From CAYUAG01 sp964554015 (GTDB lineage Bacteria; Zhuqueibacterota; QNDG01; CAYUAG01): a stretch of DNA of 31,252 nucleotides. Both the position numbers and the translations under genes were made by a program. The stretch spans positions 1 through 31,252 of the forward strand of contig CAZKMO010000021.1 of NCBI GenBank assembly GCA_964554015.1, given 5' to 3'. This document shows positions 15,793 through 22,653 of this stretch, in pieces; position 1 is the stretch's first letter; the number at the start of each line of letters is the position of its first letter. Under the pieces are notes generated by a model. It did not search any database. It was not told where the DNA came from and saw nothing but the letters and a program-made list of their open reading frames with translations.

Positions 15793-17289
15793 CTATTCTT
15801 CATCTTCCAGTATTTTTTTACAAACATTCTGTCCGCATAACAGCACCATAGGCATCCCGCCGCCCGGATTCACCGTACCACCGGTAAAATAGAGATTACC
15901 ATATTTTTTGCTTTTCTTGGGAAATTTAAAAGCAAAATTCTTTTTTAAATCAGACACAACTCCGTATATCGATCCTTTATGGGAATAGTACATTCGTTCA
16001 ATATCCAAAGGTGTAAGTATATGCTCATATACTATATGTCGACGAATATCTATTAAGCCAAATCGTTCCAGCTTATCATAAATGAGTTCCTTATACTGCA
16101 TATACTCTTCTCTGGTAAGTGGATTGGATTTATTTATATAGGGAATATGGGGCAGAACCTTGAGACCGGAACAATTTTCAGGGGCAACCGAAGGATCAGT
16201 TTTTGAGGCATCCACCAGATAAAGGGTGGGATCTTGGGGCAGTACTTTTTTCTTGAAAACAGAATTAAAATGTTCTTTCTGGTTCCCTGAAAATAAAAAA
16301 TTATGATGTGCAAGTTGAGGATATTGAAGGTCAAGACCAATATCCATAACCAGTCCTGAACAGGCAGGCTCGTATTTCCTTAGTTTTTTTAGGAATTTTT
16401 CATCTTCCTCAAGCAGGTGTTTATAGGTGGGAATTCCTTCCATATTGGATATGATAATATCAGCCGGATAAATTTTATGGTCAACTTCTACTGCAGTTAC
16501 CCGGTTCCTGCTGGTGATTATTCTTGTTACTGCCCTGTTCAGATTAACTTCGATCCCCAGTTCCTTCATATATTTGTCAAAACCCCGGGCAATATTATAC
16601 ATTCCACCCGATGCGTACCATAAATCATATTTAAATTGTATGGTAGGCATAAGGTTCATAAATCCAGGAGCATTATAGGCAGATGATCCAACATATTTTA
16701 TGAAAAAATCCAGGATATCAACAAGATAATGATTTTTTATATATTTACTGACTCCTTTATGCATGGTTCGTAAAAAATCAATTTTAAATACAGTGGGAAA
16801 ATCATAGAATTTAATAAAATCAATGGTGTTATCGAGTCCCTGGTTAAAATACCCCCTTTCAATAATATCATATTGCTGGTTGGAGTAATCAAGAAATTTT
16901 TGAAACTCTGAGAATGATTGACTATCAAGTTTAGCCAGTTCTTTTTTCATAACTTGCATATCAGGATCAAGATCAATAACCGTTCCGTCTTCAAAAAAAT
17001 TTCTCCAGTGTGGCCTTACTTTTTGGATGGTTATATAATCTTCCATATTTTTACCAGCAACTTTAAATAGTTTTCGAAAATACTGAGGTAGAGTTAATAT
17101 GGAAGGCCCCAGATCAAAGCTGTACCCCTTTTCCTTTACATAATTTAATTTTCCCCCGATTTTTTCGTTTTTATCAAAAACCAACACTTCATATCCATTT
17201 ATTCTTAACATGATTGCTGCTGAAATTCCACCCAATCCAGCCCCAATAATAATAACCTTTTTACCTCTACCTTTTAAGGGATCATCCAT
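15793..17289 (-). CDS. crtP: Diapocarotenoid end-group oxygenase (CrtP; CrtN-related FAD enzyme)
   Basis: This member of the phytoene desaturase superfamily has 498 residues (staphylococcal CrtP is 497). The FAD-binding 'IIIGAGLGGISAA' near the N-terminus is followed by 'DLGPSILTLPQYF', 'RGYFNQGLD', 'FIKYVGSSAYNAP', 'NMEGIPTYKHLL', 'QYPQLAHHNFLF', 'KVLPHIPYI' and the C-terminal 'GGTVNPGGGMPMVLLCG'. These segments resemble S. aureus CrtP more closely than CrtN, as I recall the two. The enzyme oxidises the terminal methyl of 4,4'-diaponeurosporene toward the aldehyde. The ATG at 17289 has a GGAG SD sequence six bases upstream, so a TTG start at 17301 is less likely. crtQ follows after two bases. 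CrtN-like desaturase activity in addition cannot be excluded. Confidence 0.86.
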   Translation of the reverse strand: MDDPLKGRGKKVIIIGAGLGGISAAIMLRINGYEVLVFDKNEKIGGKLNYVKEKGYSFDLGPSILTLPQYFRKLFKVAGKNMEDYITIQKVRPHWRNFFEDGTVIDLDPDMQVMKKELAKLDSQSFSEFQKFLDYSNQQYDIIERGYFNQGLDNTIDFIKFYDFPTVFKIDFLRTMHKGVSKYIKNHYLVDILDFFIKYVGSSAYNAPGFMNLMPTIQFKYDLWYASGGMYNIARGFDKYMKELGIEVNLNRAVTRIITSRNRVTAVEVDHKIYPADIIISNMEGIPTYKHLLEEDEKFLKKLRKYEPACSGLVMDIGLDLQYPQLAHHNFLFSGNQKEHFNSVFKKKVLPQDPTLYLVDASKTDPSVAPENCSGLKVLPHIPYINKSNPLTREEYMQYKELIYDKLERFGLIDIRRHIVYEHILTPLDIERMYYSHKGSIYGVVSDLKKNFAFKFPKKSKKYGNLYFTGGTVNPGGGMPMVLLCGQNVCKKILEDEE

Positions 17290-17331
17290 TGAATACTCCA
17301 ATTTTTTATGATTACTAATATCTATTAACTA

Positions 17332-18717
17332 TCAATACAATAATTTAAATACTTTTTTTATCATTTTTAAGGAACCTTTATAGGGTGGGTAAAACAGGGA
17401 CATATCTGCAAAAAAGAATTTCTTTAACACTGATTTTTTATGACTAAAGGTAGTAAAACTCGTTTTTCCATGATACTGCCCCATACCGCTTTTTCCAATT
17501 CCGCCAAAGGGCAAAGTATGGGACATGAGAGAATGAATAATACTGTTTAGGCAAACTGAACCTGAGGAAGTATGCATTAAGACAGTATTCTGTTTTTTCT
17601 TATCTCTGGAGAAAAAGTAAAGTATTAAAGGTTTAGGTCTTTTTTGCAGTTTCATAATTTCTGTATTTAGTTGGTCATAAAAAAGGACGGGAAGAATAGG
17701 GCCGAATATTTCTTCCTGCATCAAGAGGGAATCATGCTTCGGCTCAATTACCACGGTAGGGGAAATAAATAACTCATCACTATCTTTTTCTCCTCCGGTG
17801 ACGATATTAACTCCTTTTAGCAAATCTGATAAACGGGTAAAATGCTTTTTATTTATTATATGAGTGTAATCTGTATTTTCTTTAATGTTTCCATTATAAA
17901 ATTCATTAATCGTAGCAATTAATCTTTCCAGAAATATATCTTTAATTTTACTATGAACCAATAGATAATCAGGAGCAATACAGGTTTGACCGGCATTAAA
18001 AAATTTACCCCAAACAATTCTTCTCACAACAACCTCTATATCAATATCATAATCTACTATACATGGATTCTTACCACCCAGTTCCAGGGTTACTGGGATC
18101 AAATATTTACCCGCTTGCTGCATTATTAGTTTTCCCACCCGCGAACTACCAGTAAAAAAAATATAATCAATATTTTTATTTATTAATTTTTGAGTCAATT
18201 GAGGCCCACCCTGAACCACAGCCATATATTCTTCCGGAAAATTTTTTTGAATCAGCCAGGCAACCAAGTGAGAAGTGTGTTCGGCTATCTCGGAAGGCTT
18301 GGCAATAATACAATTTCCTGCTGCGATTGCACCGACAAGCGGAGTAAACAATAATCCAAAAGGATAGTTCCAGGGGCTGATTATTAAGGCAATACCATAG
18401 GGATCATGTTGAATATAACTTTTTCCGGGCTTGTTAATTAAAGGAGTACTGACTTTCTGGAGTCTATTCCATTTATGTAGATATTTTATAATATACTGTA
18501 TCTCTCTCTCCACATAAACAATTTCACTGGTAAAGGATTCGGTTTCCCCTTTTTTAAGATCCTTATATAGAGCCGTCATTATCTCACTTTCATGTCCTTC
18601 GATAATATCATACAGCTTTTTTAAAATATGTAATCGGAAGGAAACATCCCGGGTTTTACCAGTATTAAAAAAATCTTTCTGCTTATTAAGGAGTGTATTT
18701 ATTTTTTTACTTTCCAT
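17332..18717 (-). CDS. aldH: Class 3-type aldehyde dehydrogenase, probable diaponeurosporenal dehydrogenase (AldH)
   Basis: The 461-residue NAD(P)-dependent enzyme has the ALDH landmarks 'ISPWNYPFGLLFTPL', 'AAGNCIIAKPSE', 'FFTGSSRVGK', the general-base Glu in 'LELGGKNP' and the catalytic Cys in 'NAGQTCIAPDY'. It also has 'EEIFGPILPV', 'LPFGGIGKSGMGQYHGK' and a hydrophobic, basic C-terminal tail as in membrane-associated class 3 enzymes. Staphylococcal AldH, which oxidises the carotenoid aldehyde to the carboxylate, belongs to this class. The gene lies 42 bases upstream of crtP on the same strand, which strongly suggests that substrate. ATG at 18717 is preferred to TTG at 18741; neither has a strong SD sequence. 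A general fatty aldehyde dehydrogenase is the alternative. Confidence 0.8.
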   Translation of the reverse strand: MESKKINTLLNKQKDFFNTGKTRDVSFRLHILKKLYDIIEGHESEIMTALYKDLKKGETESFTSEIVYVEREIQYIIKYLHKWNRLQKVSTPLINKPGKSYIQHDPYGIALIISPWNYPFGLLFTPLVGAIAAGNCIIAKPSEIAEHTSHLVAWLIQKNFPEEYMAVVQGGPQLTQKLINKNIDYIFFTGSSRVGKLIMQQAGKYLIPVTLELGGKNPCIVDYDIDIEVVVRRIVWGKFFNAGQTCIAPDYLLVHSKIKDIFLERLIATINEFYNGNIKENTDYTHIINKKHFTRLSDLLKGVNIVTGGEKDSDELFISPTVVIEPKHDSLLMQEEIFGPILPVLFYDQLNTEIMKLQKRPKPLILYFFSRDKKKQNTVLMHTSSGSVCLNSIIHSLMSHTLPFGGIGKSGMGQYHGKTSFTTFSHKKSVLKKFFFADMSLFYPPYKGSLKMIKKVFKLLY

Positions 18718-18770
18718 ATTCTTTATACTCAAGGCCGACAACTGGTTATAAAAATTTTTTTAAAGCAGAA

Positions 18771-18872
18771 ATCACAGAGAAGAATCTAAGGATTATAAAG
18801 AATTAACAATTATAAATTTATTACTTTACTAACTCTATGACTCTTTGTATACTCTGCATTAAATTTTCTCTT
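18771..18872. repeat. Decayed palindrome-like intergenic repeat upstream of aldH
   Basis: 'ATCACAGAGAA' at 18771-18781 recurs inverted as AACTCTATGACT (18831-18842), both reading TCAYAGAG in one orientation. The right side adds phased CTCT/ACTCT units about every 9-10 bases to 18872. It resembles eroded 'ACAGAGTTACACAGAG'-type repeats seen in environmental genomes, from memory only. It fills most of the gap between the DUF2141 and aldH genes. No coding capacity or clear terminator was seen there. Confidence 0.4.
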
Positions 18873-18896
18873 AGACAACTCAGAATGGATAAAATT

Positions 18897-19373
18897 TTAA
18901 TTAACCATATTTATCTTAATTGACATCTCTGGTTTATTTAAAGTAATCTTTGCTTTCTCAAAAGAAGGAGGGCCAAAGTAACCTTTGGCATCATTGGAAG
19001 CACCGAGGCCTTCCTTGGGAATTCCCAGCCAGTTGGAATTGACCTTATCATCATTATTCTCATCGTGGTGTACACTGATGGCATAATCACCATAGGGTAT
19101 GCTGTCTAACTTAAACGCCACCTTGTTATCCTCAATAGGAAGAATACGTCTAATAAAGGCACTGTCTTGTTCCGAGGGAAAGTATTTTTTCATTTTTTCT
19201 GTAAAAAGCAGTAATCGTGCTTTCCCCTTATTATTCTCAAATCCAAAAACCTGGATGGTTATATTTCCTTTTTGTACTTGAGTTTTAATCTGATTATTTT
19301 CTTGAATAAAATTAAAGCCAAGAGATACCGATAGAAAAAAAAGTATAAAGCTAGTTATCAGTGCTTGCTTCAT
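18897..19373 (-). CDS. DUF2141 exported protein
   Basis: A signal peptide or anchor of about 20 residues (ending near GFNFI) is followed by a single beta-rich DUF2141 domain. The hallmark 'YAISVHHDENNDDKVNSNW' is followed by 'GIPKEGLGASNDAKGYFGPPSF'. The Asp/Asn-rich loop looks like a calcium-type site, but binding is not established. Function of the family is unknown. The second ATG (19373) is chosen because GGAG stands five bases before it; the first (19376) is only two bases away. It shares the strand of the carotenoid genes, 179 bases from aldH, so a shared transcript is possible but unproven. Confidence 0.87.
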   Translation of the reverse strand: MKQALITSFILFFLSVSLGFNFIQENNQIKTQVQKGNITIQVFGFENNKGKARLLLFTEKMKKYFPSEQDSAFIRRILPIEDNKVAFKLDSIPYGDYAISVHHDENNDDKVNSNWLGIPKEGLGASNDAKGYFGPPSFEKAKITLNKPEMSIKINMVN

Positions 19374-19487
19374 CATTTCTCCGTATATTATGAGTTATAT
19401 TTTAGAATATTAAAATTAAATACCCATATCAATACATCTGTATTTCACCCAATTCAGGGATGAAATTTTCTTATTTAATTCCTGGTA

Positions 19488-19709
19488 TTATCCACAACTG
19501 CTGCCGCAGGTACCGCAGGTTCCATCACAGCTTGATCCCTGACCAGCACCTTTTTTGGAAACATCACCTCCCACAAAAAAAGCACCAAAAACCTCCTGGA
19601 TATCATTTCCCCCGCATTCAGGACAAGTTACCTCACCCTTTTTGGATATGGAGGTAAAAATCTCAAATTTTTTTTTACATTTTTTGCATTTAAATTCATA
19701 GGTTGGCAT
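19488..19709 (-). CDS. FmdB-family zinc-ribbon regulatory protein
   Basis: The 73-residue protein starts MPTYEFKCKKCKKKFE and has the two CxxC pairs of the FmdB/CxxC_CxxC_SSSS zinc ribbon, 'CKKC' and 'CPECGG'. A glycine- and cysteine-rich tail, 'CDGTCGTCGSSCG', follows. Family members are small and have unclear roles; the name comes from a putative regulator of formamidase genes. A TTG/ATG-extended frame reaches 19730. However, AAAGGAG lies seven bases before the ATG at 19709, and the paired MPTYEF start is typical. The nitroreductase stop (TAA at 19723-19721) touches this SD sequence, so the two genes are co-transcribed. Confidence 0.9.
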   Translation of the reverse strand: MPTYEFKCKKCKKKFEIFTSISKKGEVTCPECGGNDIQEVFGAFFVGGDVSKKGAGQGSSCDGTCGTCGSSCG

Positions 19710-19720
19710 CATTATCTCCT

Positions 19721-20254
19721 TTATATCCATTTATCATAAAAAATAATTTCATTACTATTTTTTCTCTGCCTTCTGCCGGGTGTTTCGGCAGCATATCCCA
19801 GGGTCAATAATTCCACAATCCCTACACTTTCCGGTATGTTACAAATTTTACGAACTTTAACGGGATCGAACGCACCAATCCAGCAGGTACCCAATCCCAA
19901 AGCCTGAGCTGCCAAGGTCATATGATCAAGGGCAATAGCTCCGTTTATCACACCAGCGGGCTGACCACAACTTAAAACATATTCCGGCATTACAGTACAA
20001 CAGACAATCACCACTGGAGCTTCTCCCACAAAGGTTTGATTTCCGGCAGCAGCAGCCAGAGCTTGACGTAATTCCTTATCCCTGACCACCACAAATCGCC
20101 AATCTTGCATATTTTTTGCTGATGGTGCCAGGCGGGCCGATTCCAAAATCTGCTTCAATTTCTCCTCTTCTACCTTCCGGTTCTTATATTTTCTGATTGA
20201 CCGTCTGTTTTTTATAGCTGCAAGAACTTTATACTGTGTAACGCTTTCACTCAT
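19721..20254 (-). CDS. Nitroreductase-family FMN oxidoreductase
   Basis: The 177-residue protein has the nitroreductase fold pattern: 'AIKNRRSIRKYKNRKVEEE' binding FMN phosphate, 'SARLAPSAKNMQDWRFVVV', 'LAAQALGLGTCWIGAF' and a 'TLGYA' strand near the C-terminus. Such dimeric flavoenzymes reduce nitro compounds, quinones or other acceptors with NAD(P)H, and substrates are rarely predictable. The cysteines in 'VIVCCTVM' and 'LSCGQPAG' are not standard family features. A GAGG SD sequence is five bases before the ATG. It is followed closely by the FmdB-like gene, and the pentapeptide-repeat gene lies upstream on the same strand with 32 bases between. Confidence 0.9.
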   Translation of the reverse strand: MSESVTQYKVLAAIKNRRSIRKYKNRKVEEEKLKQILESARLAPSAKNMQDWRFVVVRDKELRQALAAAAGNQTFVGEAPVVIVCCTVMPEYVLSCGQPAGVINGAIALDHMTLAAQALGLGTCWIGAFDPVKVRKICNIPESVGIVELLTLGYAAETPGRRQRKNSNEIIFYDKWI

Positions 20255-20286
20255 AATTACCTCGGTATTTTAATACTAACTCCCCA

Positions 20287-20805
20287 TTACATTTCATAGG
20301 CATGATAATCAAAATCCATTTGTTTTATATTCATTCTGTTCTTTAACTGATTTTCTGACACTTTTGATTCATAAAATTTTGTATCCAAAAGCCATGCCTC
20401 TTTCAGGTTGGCTCCGCTTAAATCAGTGTAAGAAAAATCAGAATAAATCAACTCCGCATTACTCAAGTCGGTTTCAATGAACATCGATCCTCTCAGATCT
20501 GCCCGGGGGAGTATTACCCAGGCCAGGTTTGCATAGGAGAAATCTGCCTTTTTTAGACAAATTCCTTTCCTATACCGTTGACCATTATGTACTGTCCAGG
20601 GACCACGAAGGTTCTGGTGGGAAAAATCAATCCCCCGTAAATCGATGAATTCTTCTCTGGGAGAAATTTCTTCATTCTGCGGTACTTCTTTTAATAGTCC
20701 AGAAATCTCCTTACCTTTATTTAAGTTATACACAATGTTATTAATTAAATTTCTCCCCCATCGTGTCTTTAACCAACTTTTATGCTGTTCACTCACTACC
20801 TTCAT
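20287..20805 (-). CDS. Pentapeptide-repeat protein
   Basis: In this 172-residue protein, residues about 55-145 contain consecutive A(D/N)LxX-type units: 'IDFSHQNL', 'KADFSYANL', 'RADLRGSMF', 'TDLSNAELIYSDFSYTDL' and 'SGANLKEAWLL'. These fold into a right-handed quadrilateral beta helix. The N-terminal 50 residues are helical and charged, and no signal peptide is visible. The molecular role of such proteins varies and cannot be read here; the repeat run is too short to suggest a Qnr or MfpA-like DNA mimic. AGGGGG lies five bases before the ATG. It heads the minus-strand group with the nitroreductase and zinc-ribbon genes. Confidence 0.87.
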   Translation of the reverse strand: MKVVSEQHKSWLKTRWGRNLINNIVYNLNKGKEISGLLKEVPQNEEISPREEFIDLRGIDFSHQNLRGPWTVHNGQRYRKGICLKKADFSYANLAWVILPRADLRGSMFIETDLSNAELIYSDFSYTDLSGANLKEAWLLDTKFYESKVSENQLKNRMNIKQMDFDYHAYEM

Positions 20806-20916
20806 TATATCCCCCTTTTAGGATAAAGGGTAAGATCAAAAATAATAATATTATTAATCAGAAAACTGCTTATTTTTACTATTACTCACCTTCAATTTCT
20901 TATCCGGCATCCCTAT

Positions 20917-20934
20917 GAGATCGGAACCGATATC
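20917..20934. promoter_or_regulatory. 18-base operator-like palindrome
   Basis: ATCGG-AA-CCGAT is a perfect inverted repeat (20920-20931), extended by matching GA/TC ends after one mismatch on each side. It lies about 110 bases upstream of the plus-strand promoter and 112 bases upstream of the divergent gene start. The 2-base loop is too tight for an RNA hairpin, so a dimeric regulator site is the simpler reading. No regulator is identified. Confidence 0.35.
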
Positions 20935-21042
20935 TTAACCACCTTTTTTTAGGTAAACAATTGCCCCAGAACCCCCAACCATAGGTTACTTTATTAAAAT
21001 ACAAAAAAAAATATTTCATTCAAATTTAAAATTAATTCTTAC

Positions 21043-21071
21043 TTGACATAAGTATACTAAATATTTATATT
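21043..21071 (+). promoter_or_regulatory. Near-consensus sigma70-type promoter of the outer-membrane protein gene
   Basis: A perfect TTGACA (21043-21048), a 17-base spacer and TATATT (21066-21071, five of six consensus bases) lie 59 bases before the ATG at 21131. It is the best promoter in the window. It is of the sigma70 form rather than the TTTG/TAnnTTTG type of Bacteroidota. Confidence 0.75.
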
Positions 21072-21130
21072 AGCAAATAAGTAATAAAAGTATCCAGCAT
21101 ATCTATATTTAATAAAAAAGGAGACATCCC

Positions 21131-22477
21131 ATGAAAAAATTGATATTTTTGTTAACTTTTCTCATAAGTATAAATTGTTTTTCCCAATGGTCTGGATATC
21201 CTTATTATGAAGATGCTTCTGAACTGGACGGTGGTATTGGAATGTCCTGGATAGATAATCACTCCTATTACACCATCAGTTTCCAACCTGATATTAGTTT
21301 GGGGAAATTTGGGATTGGATTAGGAGTGAATCTGCTGTATGACCAGGAAACCGGCAAACTGCGTTCTCAAGACTGGGATTCTTCCCAAGATTTTTTACGA
21401 ATAATCCGTTACCTTCGCTATGGTCATAAAAATGATCCTTTCTATACTAAAATCGGAGCCCTGGACGCGGCCACCATTGGGCATGGATTTATTTTAAATT
21501 ATTACAATAATCAGATTGACTATGATAAAAGAAAATTGGGATTGCTTTTTGATGCAGACCTGGGTAAATTTGGATTCGAATCGCTAACCAATAATCTGGT
21601 AAGACTGGAAGTTCTGGGTGGCCGAGTTTATTATCGCCCTCTTTATAATAGCGATATCCCGGTATTAAAAAATATAGCCCTTGGCCTCAGTTATATAACC
21701 GATATTGATCCGGATTCGTCTCGGGCATCCCATGACGCAGTAGCAATATGGGGAGCTGATATTGAACTGCCTTTAATCAAATCCACCCTGTTTCAATTAA
21801 TGCTCTATACTGATCATGCCCAGATTATAAAATATGGATCAGGACAAACCGTCGGCTTGCAAACCGACTTTGTACCCATTAGAAATTTCCTCGAGTGCAG
21901 ATTCACTATTGAAAAAAGATTTCTGGGCAAAGAGTTCATTCCCGGCTATTTCGGTCCCTTTTATGAAATCTTGAGAAACACTACTATAGCTGAATTAATT
22001 GATTTCTATTATTCCCAGGGCGGGGATTCTCTGGGAATCCCGGAAAAGTATCAACCCATATTAGCCGCACAGACGATCGGACAACAAGATTTACTGCCTA
22101 TGATGAATAAAAGCAGATCCGGCTGGTTCATGGGACTTTCCGCCAATGTGCTTAATATAATCAAAGGAGTCGGATATTACCAGAAAATTGATGGTGAGGC
22201 TAACAGCGGCATGCTTCATTTCGGCGCCATTTTATCACCTAAAATCACTGCCTTGTCTCTGGAAGCATCCTATGATAAAAGAGGAATTGGGAAGTTCAAA
22301 GATATTACCACCCTGGATTACCGATCCGTGGCCCGGATTGGTTGCGGCTATAGAATCAATCCCTTCTTGCTCTTATATCTTGATTACATATGGAATTTTA
22401 CCTGGGATGAAGAGTTGGGATGCTATAAACCCCAGGAAAGATTTCAGCCCCGGCTTGCTTTCCGGTATCGCTTTTAA
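21131..22477 (+). CDS. Predicted outer-membrane beta-barrel protein
   Basis: The 448-residue protein has a cleavable signal peptide (about 1-18, ending NCFS-QW). A long succession of alternating hydrophobic/aromatic strands follows, for example 'YYTISFQPDISLGKFGIGLG', 'HFGAILSPKITALSLEASY' and 'VARIGCGYRINPFLLLYLDY'. The C-terminal 'LAFRYRF' has the terminal phenylalanine expected for BAM-assembled barrels. No channel or enzyme motif was recognised, and the family seems to be one of the uncharacterised barrels of FCB-type bacteria. It is monocistronic, with an AAGGAGA SD sequence, a strong promoter upstream and a hairpin downstream, so it is probably well expressed. Confidence 0.85.
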   Translation: MKKLIFLLTFLISINCFSQWSGYPYYEDASELDGGIGMSWIDNHSYYTISFQPDISLGKFGIGLGVNLLYDQETGKLRSQDWDSSQDFLRIIRYLRYGHKNDPFYTKIGALDAATIGHGFILNYYNNQIDYDKRKLGLLFDADLGKFGFESLTNNLVRLEVLGGRVYYRPLYNSDIPVLKNIALGLSYITDIDPDSSRASHDAVAIWGADIELPLIKSTLFQLMLYTDHAQIIKYGSGQTVGLQTDFVPIRNFLECRFTIEKRFLGKEFIPGYFGPFYEILRNTTIAELIDFYYSQGGDSLGIPEKYQPILAAQTIGQQDLLPMMNKSRSGWFMGLSANVLNIIKGVGYYQKIDGEANSGMLHFGAILSPKITALSLEASYDKRGIGKFKDITTLDYRSVARIGCGYRINPFLLLYLDYIWNFTWDEELGCYKPQERFQPRLAFRYRF

Positions 22478-22553
22478 ATATTAAGAATAGTTGGTATATT
22501 TATAGACAGAATTTACAAGATATATAAAAATTTATAACCTTAAAAATTTAGCA

Positions 22554-22599
22554 AAAGGGCTGTCCAAAAGGCCAACCCTTTATTTATTTATTTATAAAG
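22554..22599. terminator. Hairpin between convergent genes, probable bidirectional terminator
   Basis: AAAGGG (22554-22559) pairs with CCCTTT (22576-22581). Inner TG/CA and CC/GG pairs separated by single mismatches continue the stem, with an AAAA loop. The plus-strand 3' flank is an ATTT-rich run to about 22595. It sits between the convergent outer-membrane-protein and permease genes. Confidence 0.6.
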
Positions 22600-22653
22600 T
22601 TATAAAATCCATTAATAAATTATAACATCATGGTAATCATGGTAAAAAAACAT

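Larger units (their letters stand above)
20806..21130. other. Divergent regulatory gap of 325 bases
   Basis: This non-coding stretch separates the divergent pentapeptide-repeat and outer-membrane-protein genes. It contains a palindrome at 20917-20934, a T-run (20943-20950), an A-run, and the promoter at 21043-21071 for the plus-strand gene. No RNA gene or open frame worth calling was seen. Confidence 0.7.

Noticed and set aside
15793..17289. Reading the desaturase-like gene as crtN (dehydrosqualene desaturase) or crtI
   Set aside because: Length and several segments (for example FIKYVGSSAYNAP and QYPQLAHHNFLF) fit the CrtP oxygenase pattern better, and crtQ/crtO follow it. A bifunctional enzyme is not excluded.
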